In this document: one piece after another, positions 19,166 to 28,174 of the stretch
Numbering within the stretch: position 1 is the first letter of the stretch
How the letters are laid out: every line of letters starts with the position of its first letter
Assembly (NCBI RefSeq): GCF_001026905.1
Contig: NZ_LAQL01000005.1
Coordinates: forward strand, 1 to 64,000
Source of the DNA: Kiloniella spongiae
GTDB taxonomy: Bacteria; Pseudomonadota; Alphaproteobacteria; Kiloniellales; Kiloniellaceae
Reading direction: 5' to 3'
DNA length: 64,000 bases
Notes under the pieces: generated by a model
What the model was told of the DNA's origin: nothing
Seen by the model: only the letters and a program-made list of their open reading frames with translations
Database searches by the model: none
Position numbers and translations under genes: made by a program

Positions 19166-19203
19166 ATGGTAATAGTTAGAGAAATATTTCTAACTATTAC
19201 CAT
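19166..19203. promoter_or_regulatory. Long palindrome directly upstream of nnr
   Basis: Arms ATGGTAATAGTTAGA (19166-19180) and TCTAACTATTACCAT (19189-19203) are exact complements, 15 bp each, separated by 8 nt. The element starts 9 nt upstream of the nnr start codon. It could be an operator for a dimeric repressor or a 5'-UTR hairpin that blocks translation. No regulator gene lies next to it. Confidence 0.6.
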
Positions 19204-19319
19204 AACACGAATACATTTCTTGGCATTGATATAGATCTGCGAGAGATGCAGAGATAGAAGGAATGGAGGCCTATCAGGCCATCAAAGCATTATTTAATCA
19301 AGACCCGTTTTCAGTAATA

Positions 19320-20273
19320 CTATCGCCTCGGATTAGATTTGGGTTTTGGCACCAACAGCCCCCCAACACCAGCATAACCCCTGGGATTTCTCTTCGGCCT
19401 AAAGTTAGGGTCATCTTTAAGCGGCCCAATTAACGCCACAGACGGAGCAGAAACAATTTCAACCGTCTTTGGTTCAGGTTTCGCCTTTGGATTTGGTACT
19501 ATAATTTGCACATCAGAGACAGATGGCTCATGAGAGGCATCCCCCTTAACACTGCCCGCGACCGCAAGTACAACATCTGTTTCTACAGGAGCAATCTCTT
19601 CAGTAACAGGCTGTGGCAGTGCCCCTGCTTCAACTTTTAGCTGAGCAAGCTCTGTAAGCCTGTCTGTCGCAGAGTTATTGCCATTTTTCTCTGCAGCCTT
19701 ATACCACTTTTCCGCAACTTGATTATCAACCGGGACCGAGAGACCAAGACGATAAACTTCGCCAAGAGCGTACTGAGCACCCGAGACATTGTTATTTGCA
19801 GATTGATGAAACCAGAAAACGGCACGCTCGAAGTTTTGCGTAACGCCTTCACCACGAAACAAAGCAAGGCCAAGATTATATTGAGCCATTGGATGATTCG
19901 ATTCCGATGCCATGCGCCAATAGCCGACAGCTTTCGCTCTGTCTGCTTTGATACCCTTGCCTTGCGCATATAATCTTCCAAGATTATTTTGCGCAGCGGC
20001 AACACCTTGGTTCGCGGCGGCTTCATACCACTTTATAGCTTCAAGGTACTTAGGCTCATCGCCGTATTCTGGTGTTTCATAGAGCTTTCCCAGACTATAC
20101 TGGGCTTTTCCATGTCCGCCCTCAGCCAACGGCAACCAGAATGATAAAGCAAGCGCATGATCCCCCTGTTCAAAGGCAGTAACACCGTTCAAATAATCAT
20201 CTGCCTTTACGGCATGTAACGGCGATAGTGTCACTGCACTGGCAAAAAGGACACAATAAAGGGTCTTACGCAT
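19320..20273 (-). CDS. Sel1-repeat (SLR) exported protein
   Basis: A signal peptide (about 1-24, ending near HAVKA) precedes about five Sel1-like repeats between residues 27 and 205. Recurrent units include KAQYSLGKLYE, AAQNNLGRLYAQGKG and MAQYNLGLALFRGEG. The C-terminal third is low complexity, rich in proline, valine and lysine, and ends in basic residues. Sel1 proteins are usually periplasmic scaffolds for protein-protein contacts. No partner is evident from the neighbours. The gene is monocistronic, with a PilZ gene upstream in the same direction. Confidence 0.85.
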   Translation of the reverse strand: MRKTLYCVLFASAVTLSPLHAVKADDYLNGVTAFEQGDHALALSFWLPLAEGGHGKAQYSLGKLYETPEYGDEPKYLEAIKWYEAAANQGVAAAQNNLGRLYAQGKGIKADRAKAVGYWRMASESNHPMAQYNLGLALFRGEGVTQNFERAVFWFHQSANNNVSGAQYALGEVYRLGLSVPVDNQVAEKWYKAAEKNGNNSATDRLTELAQLKVEAGALPQPVTEEIAPVETDVVLAVAGSVKGDASHEPSVSDVQIIVPNPKAKPEPKTVEIVSAPSVALIGPLKDDPNFRPKRNPRGYAGVGGLLVPKPKSNPRR

Positions 20274-20382
20274 ATGATTGAAACCTACGAATCTAAACTA
20301 CAGGTGTGAACCTACATATTAGATCAATATGGCTCAACAATGACCTTCACATAATGAACATTTATTTATATGAGTACTTAAT

Positions 20383-20751
20383 TCATGATCTTATTTGCGC
20401 AGGAATATCTTTATCCGGATACAAAGCCAAACACGTGTATTGAAGCAATTTTTCGCGATTACCAGAAGACATGATAACACGCACACCAATCTGGTTGTCC
20501 CGCTGCCACATGACTTCACCTCGGAATTCACCCGCAATGGAATGTGTCAGCGTGACCTCTTCCCCAATATCAGCCCCAAGATTTCCTTTGAGACAAAAAC
20601 CGCCAAAAGACAAATCGGCAATGGTTGTCATAACCGCCTGCCCTTCTCTATCAACAACTTTTAATGAAATCGGTTCTGAAGCCGGAAACCTAGGAGCCTG
20701 GCGTCTATCTTCACCAGCGATCGCGTTATTTTCCATCACACATGCCTTCAT
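20383..20751 (-). CDS. PilZ-domain protein, probable c-di-GMP receptor
   Basis: This 122-residue protein consists of one PilZ domain. Both ligand motifs are present: RRQAPRF (RxxxR type) near residues 16-22 and DLSFGGF (D-x-S-x-x-G) near 46-52. It should bind cyclic di-GMP and pass the signal to an unknown partner. The start could be the first ATG or the internal ATG at residue 6 (MENNAIAG). No diguanylate cyclase lies in the window. Confidence 0.88.
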   Translation of the reverse strand: MKACVMENNAIAGEDRRQAPRFPASEPISLKVVDREGQAVMTTIADLSFGGFCLKGNLGADIGEEVTLTHSIAGEFRGEVMWQRDNQIGVRVIMSSGNREKLLQYTCLALYPDKDIPAQIRS

Positions 20752-20919
20752 TAATGAAACAATTATGTCAAATTAATGATAAATCAAAACAACCTAATCA
20801 GTCGTTAATAAAACAAAGGCTGGCAATAAACTAACTGTGATCGAAAAAACGAAACCACAAGATACAAAAAAAGCGGCTAACCGACTGGTTACCGCATAAA
20901 ACAAGGATAAACATTGACA

Positions 20920-20997
20920 TGGGGTGGCTGAGGGGACTTGAACCCCCGACCCCCGGTACCACAAACCGGTGCTCTAACCAACTGAGCTACAGCCACC
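20920..20997 (-). tRNA. tRNA-His (anticodon GTG)
   Basis: The minus strand reads a cloverleaf with acceptor GTGGCTG/CAGCCAC. It has the extra 5' G (20997) opposite C73, as required for tRNA-His. The anticodon stem CCGGT/ACCGG encloses TTGTGGT (anticodon GTG). T arm TTCAAGT and encoded CCA (20920-20922) complete it. Confidence 0.97.
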
Positions 20998-21450
20998 ACA
21001 AGGTCAACGAGGTAACGTATAGTCGTTACCGATGAGCGAGCTTTTATACACATAGATCGAAGCCGTCAAGCGCAACTGTACACACAAAGAAAATTGTTTT
21101 CATCCTCTTCTTGTTATTACAGGTAACAACCGACCTGAATGAAGCATAAAAACTCGTCGGAGCTTTACTCCGCCTCAATTAAACAGTGCGCCTTTGAGGC
21201 AATGAGTTAACCACTACTTTATAAGATAAAATCAGATATCAGATTCGTAATATCTATCTGAAAACAACAAGTCATAGACACCAAACATTCGCCCCTGCTC
21301 TATTCCTTTAAAATCCCTCATTTTACCAGTCGTGGCGCGAATATAATCAAATAACAAGAAGACATCCAAATAATGAGCATTACATGATTAAAAATTAGGC
21401 AACTTGACGTTTCAAGTAACTACACCTCCCTAAAATGTGCCATTTCAGAC
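20998..21450. other. Intergenic region between tRNA-His and the glnB promoter
   Basis: This stretch of about 450 bases has no credible gene. The tRNA-His promoter should lie in its first part on the minus strand. The last part leads into the sigma54 promoter of glnB. No NtrC-type palindrome was convincing. Confidence 0.4.
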
Positions 21451-21467
21451 TTGGCATGCATCCTGCA
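21451..21467 (+). promoter_or_regulatory. Sigma54 (RpoN) promoter of glnB-glnA
   Basis: TTGGCATGCATCCTGCA matches the -24/-12 pattern, with GG and GC separated by exactly 10 nt. It lies 66 nt upstream of the glnB start. This predicts NtrC-dependent activation under nitrogen limitation, as in related bacteria. Confidence 0.75.
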
Positions 21468-21481
21468 AATCAGGGGCATAA

Positions 21482-21871
<390 letters not shown>

Positions 21872-21936
21872 ACAAACCCGAAACCTAATACATCCAAATT
21901 TCATAAAGAAATACTTTAGTACAAAGGAAAGAGCTT

Positions 21937-23346
21937 ATGGCTGATGTACAGAGCGTCCTTGATATGATCAAGGAAAACGAAGTTGAATTTGTTGATTACC
22001 GCTTCACAGATCCACGGGGTAAATGGCACCACATGACAATGTGCGCTTCTGCTGTTGGCGAAGATGAACTAGAAGATGGCATCTTGTTTGATGGTTCATC
22101 CATCGAAGGCTGGAGAGCAATCAACGAATCAGACATGATCATCAAACCTGATCTGACTTCTGCCGTTATGGATCCTTTCTCTGCCCAGGCTCAAATGATC
22201 TTGACCTGTACAGTATACGAGCCAGATTCAGGACAACTTTACAATCGAGATCCACGTGCAACCGCAGAACGTGCAGAAGCTTACCTTCAGTCCACTGGCA
22301 TCGGTGATACTGTTTACTTCGGTCCGGAAGCTGAGTTCTTTGTCTTTGATAATGTTCAGTTTGACACAAACAGCCACAGCACATTCTTCCAGTTGGATGA
22401 CGAAGAATCCCCGCACATGAATCGCGCAGAAATCGATGGCGGAAATTCTGGCCACCGTCCACGCATTAAAGGGGGTTACGTTCCTGTTGGTCCAGTAGAT
22501 ACCGGCATCGACCTTCGTGCCGAAATGACCACCGTCCTTAAAGCAATGGGTGTTGAAGCTGAAAAGCATCACCACGAAGTTGCACCGTCACAGCACGAGC
22601 TTGGTGTTAAATTCAACACACTTGTTCGCGCGGCTGATGAACTACAGATTTACAAGTACGTTGTACAAAACGTTGCCCACGCCTATGGCAAAACAGCAAC
22701 CTTCATGCCAAAGCCAGTAGCTGGCGATAACGGTTCAGGTATGCATTGTCACCAGTCAATCTGGAAAGATGGCAAAGCAACTTTTGCCGGCGAAAGCTAT
22801 GCAGGTCTTTCTGAAACCTGCCTGCACTACATCGGCGGCATCATTAAACATGCAAAAGCACTTAACGCTTTCACAAATCCGTCAACAAACAGCTACAAGC
22901 GTCTTGTTCCTGGTTTTGAAGCACCTGTGCTCCTTGCTTATTCTGCACGTAACCGTTCTGCATCTTGCCGTATTCCTCACGGCTCGAACCCGAAAACAAA
23001 ACGCGTAGAAGTTCGCTTCCCGGATCCCGTTGCAAACCCATACTTGGCGTTCTCAGCCCTTCTAATGGCTGGCCTTGACGGTATTCGTAACAAAATCCAC
23101 CCTGGTGATGCGATGGACAAAGATCTTTATGATCTACCAGCAGAAGAGCTGAAAGATATCCCAACAGTTTGCGGATCTCTGAGAGAAGCTCTGGAAGCTC
23201 TGGAAGCAGATAACGAGTTCCTGCTTGCGGGTGACGTCTTCTCCAAAGATCAGATCGAAGCATACATCAACCTGAAATGGGAAGAAGTACAGCGGTTTGA
23301 AATGACACCTCACCCTGTTGAGTTCGATATGTATTACAGCGCCTAA
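21937..23346 (+). CDS. glnA: Type I glutamine synthetase
   Basis: The enzyme makes glutamine from glutamate and ammonia with ATP. The 469-residue length matches the dodecameric GSI-beta form. Visible features are the DGSSIEGW loop, the GPEAEFF metal-binding segment, [10 protein letters not shown]-type residues ([11 protein letters not shown]) and the GANPS-like stretch [13 protein letters not shown]. The adenylylation site lies in DLYDLPAEE near residue 397. The presence of this site and of GlnB upstream supports post-translational control. A strong ribosome binding site (AAAGGAAAGAG) precedes the ATG. Confidence 0.98.
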   Translation: MADVQSVLDMIKENEVEFVDYRFTDPRGKWHHMTMCASAVGEDELEDGILFDGSSIEGWRAINESDMIIKPDLTSAVMDPFSAQAQMILTCTVYEPDSGQLYNRDPRATAERAEAYLQSTGIGDTVYFGPEAEFFVFDNVQFDTNSHSTFFQLDDEESPHMNRAEIDGGNSGHRPRIKGGYVPVGPVDTGIDLRAEMTTVLKAMGVEAEKHHHEVAPSQHELGVKFNTLVRAADELQIYKYVVQNVAHAYGKTATFMPKPVAGDNGSGMHCHQSIWKDGKATFAGESYAGLSETCLHYIGGIIKHAKALNAFTNPSTNSYKRLVPGFEAPVLLAYSARNRSASCRIPHGSNPKTKRVEVRFPDPVANPYLAFSALLMAGLDGIRNKIHPGDAMDKDLYDLPAEELKDIPTVCGSLREALEALEADNEFLLAGDVFSKDQIEAYINLKWEEVQRFEMTPHPVEFDMYYSA

Positions 23347-23424
23347 GACTGTTATCAGAAGTGACTATTCCGATGCCCCCCTTCACCGGGGGCGTCCCTG
23401 CAAACAGGAATAGCACCTCAAACT

Positions 23425-23460
23425 AAAAGAGCCCTCACTTTTGAGGGCTTTTCTTCTTTT
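23425..23460 (+). terminator. Terminator of glnB-glnA
   Basis: GCCCTCA and TGAGGGC (23431-23448) form a 7-bp stem with a 4-nt loop, flanked by A-rich and T-rich tracts. A second GC-rich hairpin (near 23376) lies between it and the glnA stop. Confidence 0.88.
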
Positions 23461-23663
23461 ATAGGTAGTTTTATCTACGTAAATCACTCAATTACAAGAG
23501 ATCACGGATCATCTTATCTCTTAAAAGCTAGGTATACTCTTGCAGCACTGCTACTCTTGCACGGTCACTTCACATCCCCCGAAGTGACATCCCCTTGCGC
23601 AGGCGCAGGCGTATAAAGGGTATATCTAGCACCCCTTATGAGCAAAACGTGGAATATCCCTGC

Positions 23664-24290
23664 TTACGTTGCAGCCAGCGCGTTATCTTTTCCCTCAACC
23701 AACAGGCAGAGGCGTACCATTTCCGGCAAGCTCCTGACATCCAGCTTTTCCATAATTCTGGCTCTGTGAACCTCAACAGTTCGAGTACTGATACCCAATT
23801 CATAGGCAATAACCTTGTTCAGCAATCCGAGAACAAGTTTATCCAAGACCTCTTTCTCTCGCAGCGTCAGCTTTTCAATGGCGATAATTGCGTGTGCTCT
23901 GAGTTCCGCCTCTTCTTGCTGTGCTTCACTCTGCTGAAGAGCAGATGTCACCACCTCGGTAATCGCCGTATCAGAAAAGGGTTTTTCGACAAAACTAAAG
24001 GCCCCGGCCTTCATTGTCTCCACGGCTTTTGGAATATCCCCATGCCCCGAGATCATAACAACAACAAGATTACTCTCTGAGGCCGTAATTTTTTTAAGCG
24101 CCTCAACACCATCCATTCCCGGCATTCTGATATCAAGTAACACACAACCGGAATGCCCCAGAAGATCTTGATCGAAGAACTCTTCAGCTGAGGCGAAGGT
24201 TTCAATAGAAGCATCAAAAGAAGATGTGCTTAACAGCAATTCAGTAGATTCACGTACAGCATCGTCGTCATCAATAATGTATATATACAT
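23664..24290 (-). CDS. FixJ-type response regulator
   Basis: This 208-residue protein has an N-terminal receiver domain with acidic pocket DDDD (7-10), phosphoacceptor D53 in LLDIRMPGMDG, and lysine in VEKPFSD. A LuxR-type helix-turn-helix follows (LTLREKEVLDKLV ... GISTRTVEVHRARIMEKL). This is the FixJ/TtrR/DctR layout. It lies divergent from a CHASE2 histidine kinase with a 214-bp gap, so the two probably form one pair. The downstream regulon is unknown; the adjacent ompA-fecR genes are candidates. Confidence 0.93.
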   Translation of the reverse strand: MYIYIIDDDDAVRESTELLLSTSSFDASIETFASAEEFFDQDLLGHSGCVLLDIRMPGMDGVEALKKITASESNLVVVMISGHGDIPKAVETMKAGAFSFVEKPFSDTAITEVVTSALQQSEAQQEEAELRAHAIIAIEKLTLREKEVLDKLVLGLLNKVIAYELGISTRTVEVHRARIMEKLDVRSLPEMVRLCLLVEGKDNALAAT

Positions 24291-24504
24291 ATAGTCTCTC
24301 AGTAAAACTCTTTGAACCCTGTGAACTCAACAGCGATCCACACAAAAGGCATCTAAATACTCCAAAGCTTCCGGCCATTATTTACAACAAATAGAAAGAC
24401 AACAAGTTCTAGTTTGCTTTCGCCACCACAAGCAGAATAGATTTGGTCTTTGTAGACCGAATACAGTCACCAAAATTCCAATAACCGCTTATTGATCACA
24501 CTAA

Positions 24505-26565
24505 ATGCTAACATTTGCGACCAAAGCTTTTTCAAAAACCACCACAATCCTGGTGGCCGTTTTCCTTTGTGTGATCATTCTCAAAATTTCTGATCCCTGG
24601 GCGATAAGAATTTTACGCCATAATACCTTTGATATTTTCCAGAAGATAAGCCCAAATCAAAAAGAGACTCAACAGATTGTTCTGGTTGAGATTGATGAAA
24701 AAAGCCTCAAAGCCAGAGGACAATGGCCATGGCAGAGAAATATTCTCGCAGATCTTGCCGACAAAATTTTACAACAATCGCCACAGGTATTGGCTATAGA
24801 TATCGTCTTCCCTGAACCGGACAGAACATCTCCAAGCCTTATCCTTGAAAACAATCCCGCGCTCGCTCAGCAGCTGAAATTTCATAGACACGATTTCCCT
24901 TCTTACGACAAAACTTTCGCAGATATTCTCAATGGGCATCCGGTTATTTTAGGTATGGCCACAGGCTATGGCACAGATCAACGTGCCCCGATTGAGACAA
25001 CAACAAGCATAAAAATGTACGGGGGCGATATCAGGTCCACCTTACCTCGTTTTAACTACGTCCTCAGAAACATTGAGCAACTCGAAAAGGTGACAACACA
25101 GGGTGTCAATAATCTGGCACCAGAGCGGGATGGTATTATCCGTCAACTCCCCTTGTTGTATAATGTAAACGGCACAATCATTCCGTCTTTTGAGATAGAA
25201 ACTCTGCGCATCGCAAATAATGCCAATGAAATTGAATTAACGACAGAGAACAATAAGCTCAAAAGCATCCGCCTAAATTCTTTCGACCTGACAATGAGTA
25301 ATCGCGGTAAACCGTGGATCTATTTCAGTAAAAATTCTGATTACACAAAGGTATCGGCAAACGACACTCTGACAGGCGCAATTGACGATACTTTATTCAA
25401 AGATAAAATTGTCATTCTGGGGGTAACGGCCCTTGGTATAGCTGATTATTCACTAACACCGGTCGGATCAAACCTGTCAGGACTGGCAATCCATGCCCAA
25501 GCACTGGATAATATGCTGACAGACACCCTTTTAACGCGCCCCTCTTCTTTTTTCTGGATAGAATTAAGCTACCTGTTCCTCATCGGTATTCTTTTTCTTG
25601 TTATTCACAAGCGACACGGCGCTTTGGAAGTCACAGTTACATTTGCCGCTCTATGTTGGACAACAATCCTTTTAACATCTGGCATTTTCGCCTTTAGAAC
25701 AGAACTTTTTGATCCCTCTCTGCCCTTAATCCTCACATTAATCATGTTTATGATTTCTGTCTCAACCGGCTTTGTCATGGAACAAACCCGCAGACGGGAA
25801 GAAGCAAGGATAGCTGCACAAAAAGAGCGGGAAAAAGAGGCCAGAATCAGAAAGTTACAAAACGAGTTGCTGCACACCATCGGTAAAAGTTCTGTACAAA
25901 AACTATCCTCATCCATCGCTCATGAGTTAAATCAACCACTTGCCGCCATATATAACTTTGCAAACGCCGCCAGGAGAATTTTAGATAGAGACAATATAGA
26001 TCTGGAAACAGTCAAACCCGTTCTAGAGAAAATTCTAAAACAAGCTGATCGCGGCAATGAAATTCTACGCACGATCAGAGACGCAGCAGAAACTGGCAAG
26101 ACCAATCTCTCCTCACTTAACATAAACAAGATTATTATCGAAGAAATTGAGTTGCTTAATGATTCAGGCTTTGGAAGAAAGGTTGCCATTAAGACAGATC
26201 TCTCCTCAGAGATCACAGATGGTACTGCAAACGAAATTCAACTCCATCAAGTACTCCTTAACCTTATTCGCAACGCCAAACAAGCGACGGAAGAGATCGA
26301 CAGAGTTGATCATGAAATAATGATCTCAACCTGCGAAAACCCAAAAGGAATGATTGAAGTCGCTGTAAGTGACACAGGTCCGGGATTAACAGAAGATCAG
26401 AAGAAAGATCTCTTCAAACCTTTTTTTACCACAAAAGAACAGGGCACAGGACTGGGACTTGCTATCAGTCGCTCTATTATTGAAGCATGGGGTGGTAATT
26501 TATGGGTCGAAGATAACAACAAAGGGGGAGCAACCTTTAGGTTTACTCTCCCCCTTCATCACTAA
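24505..26565 (+). CDS. CHASE2-domain sensor histidine kinase
   Basis: A short N-terminal membrane helix (about 13-28) precedes an extracytoplasmic CHASE2 domain (about 35-345) with the typical QIVLVEIDEKSL and VLAIDIVFPEPDR segments. Three membrane helices follow (about 350-425), then a cytoplasmic coiled coil. The kinase core has the phospho-acceptor H473 in IAHELNQPLAAI and ATP-binding boxes NLIRNAKQA, VSDTGPGL and GTGLGLAISRSI. The H-box with HELNQPL resembles FixL-class kinases, matching a FixJ-type partner. The stimulus is unknown. Confidence 0.93.
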   Translation: MLTFATKAFSKTTTILVAVFLCVIILKISDPWAIRILRHNTFDIFQKISPNQKETQQIVLVEIDEKSLKARGQWPWQRNILADLADKILQQSPQVLAIDIVFPEPDRTSPSLILENNPALAQQLKFHRHDFPSYDKTFADILNGHPVILGMATGYGTDQRAPIETTTSIKMYGGDIRSTLPRFNYVLRNIEQLEKVTTQGVNNLAPERDGIIRQLPLLYNVNGTIIPSFEIETLRIANNANEIELTTENNKLKSIRLNSFDLTMSNRGKPWIYFSKNSDYTKVSANDTLTGAIDDTLFKDKIVILGVTALGIADYSLTPVGSNLSGLAIHAQALDNMLTDTLLTRPSSFFWIELSYLFLIGILFLVIHKRHGALEVTVTFAALCWTTILLTSGIFAFRTELFDPSLPLILTLIMFMISVSTGFVMEQTRRREEARIAAQKEREKEARIRKLQNELLHTIGKSSVQKLSSSIAHELNQPLAAIYNFANAARRILDRDNIDLETVKPVLEKILKQADRGNEILRTIRDAAETGKTNLSSLNINKIIIEEIELLNDSGFGRKVAIKTDLSSEITDGTANEIQLHQVLLNLIRNAKQATEEIDRVDHEIMISTCENPKGMIEVAVSDTGPGLTEDQKKDLFKPFFTTKEQGTGLGLAISRSIIEAWGGNLWVEDNNKGGATFRFTLPLHH

Positions 26566-26587
26566 AACCATATTTATTTTTACGCTT

Positions 26588-27193
26588 TTAGCGCAACACC
26601 ATATCTACCCGACGATTAAAGGCATTTGTGCCCTGCCCCTCATCGCCGCCCAGAGGGTTTTCCTCGCCGAGGGATTTGATATCTATAGAGCTTGCATTAA
26701 TCCCGCTTTCGATAAGCTTATCGCGCAAGTTTCCAGCTCTGCGAAGACCAAGCTCTTTGTTATAATCTGATGCGCCAATCGTGTCTGTGTGACCAATCAA
26801 GCTTATATCAACTGTCTCTCTGGTTTGAATCTCTGCCAAAACAGATTCAAAAATAACGTTTGATTCTTCTGTTAACTCAGCACTGTCAAAACCAAAGAAA
26901 AAGAAAAATGAAAGCGGTTTCGGCGGTTGAGCCGCTTCAGTTTCCGCCACTAGCTTTGCCACGAGATCACTGGAAAGTTCTCTTGGTTTTTTAGGCGCTT
27001 TATCGCTCGGAATTTCAACAACGGTATTAACCGATGAAATTGTCTGGACACCAGCATCATTTCGCACGCTAACTTCCCCAACGCTTCCGTCGTCTTCGGG
27101 CAAAAGAATAACATAGTTTCCACGAGGGGCCGAACAACCAGCCAAAACCAGGAAGAGTACTGAAAGTAGGATCTTAGACGTAAATTTAGGCAT
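26588..27193 (-). CDS. OmpA-family lipoprotein
   Basis: I place the start at the ATG at 27191-27193 (MPKFTSK, 201 residues), which has an AAGGGGG site 8 nt upstream. An earlier start would reach into fecR. The signal peptide ends in the lipobox LAGC. A linker leads to an OmpA C-terminal peptidoglycan-binding domain (about 90-201) with FGFDSAELTEES, GHTDTIGASDYN, LGLRRAGNLRDKL and NRRVD. A periplasmic outer-membrane lipoprotein is likely. It sits just downstream of the FecR-domain gene, so they are probably co-transcribed. Confidence 0.9.
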   Translation of the reverse strand: MPKFTSKILLSVLFLVLAGCSAPRGNYVILLPEDDGSVGEVSVRNDAGVQTISSVNTVVEIPSDKAPKKPRELSSDLVAKLVAETEAAQPPKPLSFFFFFGFDSAELTEESNVIFESVLAEIQTRETVDISLIGHTDTIGASDYNKELGLRRAGNLRDKLIESGINASSIDIKSLGEENPLGGDEGQGTNAFNRRVDMVLR

Positions 27194-27219
27194 GAAACTA
27201 TCCCCCTTGTTCACTGACA

Positions 27220-27693
27220 TTATTCCGCACGCACAAACATCTTCGTGCCACGAACAGATATTGTTCCAGCGGGTGTTGTGATTTGCAGATCTTCATCAGG
27301 GTTCTTTGTCAGCTTTGCGATGATGCCCGAAATATATAAAAGCGTTCCTTCAAACAGCTGAACTGCAAATGCCAGCTTTTTATTATCAGGATCGAATTCA
27401 AAATTGTTCAGCTTCAGTGAAGAATTGCTTCCCAAAGAAACCAAGGTATTATCTCTAAATGATACGCCAAGGGAAGATTCACTACGTGTTTTCACAATAT
27501 CATCTTTGTAAAGAGGGTCGCCGATTTGAAGAATTCGCTCCGCTCCGCCACTCTCGACGTAACAAGCACCATTCAGCACCTTAACATACGCGATTGCACT
27601 TTCATCTGCCTGCGTGACAGAACTAAATGCAAAAACAAGCGATAAAGAGGCCAACGTTAAAAAAGACGTGCGTAATTTCCTGACCAGAAACAT
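27220..27693 (-). CDS. Periplasmic FecR-domain protein
   Basis: This 157-residue protein has a signal peptide (about 1-29, cleavage after TQA). A single FecR domain follows, with the pattern GDPLYKDDIVKT, GVSFRDNTLVSLG, and the C-terminal TPAGTISVRGTKMFV motif. It lacks the cytoplasmic anti-sigma part of true FecR, so it is not a TonB-linked iron regulator. Such proteins often occur beside CHASE2 and OmpA genes. Its proposed role as an envelope sensor or ligand is inference. Confidence 0.88.
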   Translation of the reverse strand: MFLVRKLRTSFLTLASLSLVFAFSSVTQADESAIAYVKVLNGACYVESGGAERILQIGDPLYKDDIVKTRSESSLGVSFRDNTLVSLGSNSSLKLNNFEFDPDNKKLAFAVQLFEGTLLYISGIIAKLTKNPDEDLQITTPAGTISVRGTKMFVRAE

Positions 27694-28174
27694 AGTTTCA
27701 CAACCTTTAATCTACAGAGAGTATACGTATGCGCTATCGCAATCTAATGATAACAAACATCAATCCAATAACTTTACGATAGCCATACTGCCTCGCCCAA
27801 CTTACATCAGTAACAATTATCAATCTAGTAGTATAAAAACACACTGTTATTTTTTAACCTAAATGAAGACACAAAAATAAACATTAAATTACATTAATAT
27901 CAAAACCATAGCACACATCATCACCAAACATCAGTGTTAGTACTAACACTATACTGTTAAAACTCTCTATATGCCCCGATTACACAGCAAAAAAAGTAAA
28001 TTATGAACAACGAGTATCCACAAAAAATATCCGGTTTTAATGATTTATTATGAAAGAAGTTGGTACTTTTACAACAAAGAATGGCAAATCTGCAATTGAG
28101 TTCAGGTATGTATTTTAGTCATTTTTAATTTTTGACTGAATAAATACCTCTCGCAATCAGGCCTGTAAAACCTC
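27694..28174. other. AT-rich divergent regulatory region
   Basis: About 480 very AT-rich bases separate the fecR-ompA unit from the PAS gene. It must hold the promoters for both. The only clear structure is an 18-bp palindrome at 27933-27950, plus an imperfect TAGTCA/TGACTGAA pair near 28116-28141. No gene is seen. Confidence 0.5.
27933..27950. promoter_or_regulatory. Perfect 18-bp palindrome, putative operator
   Basis: AGTGTTAGTACTAACACT is a perfect palindrome with 9-bp half sites. It lies about 240 bp upstream of the fecR-domain gene and 225 bp upstream of the PAS gene. It fits a binding site for a dimeric regulator, identity unknown. Confidence 0.5.

Noticed and set aside
23595-24080. 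Plus-strand frame of 161 residues opposite the FixJ-like regulator
   Set aside because: It overlaps the regulator antisense and has no recognisable domain.
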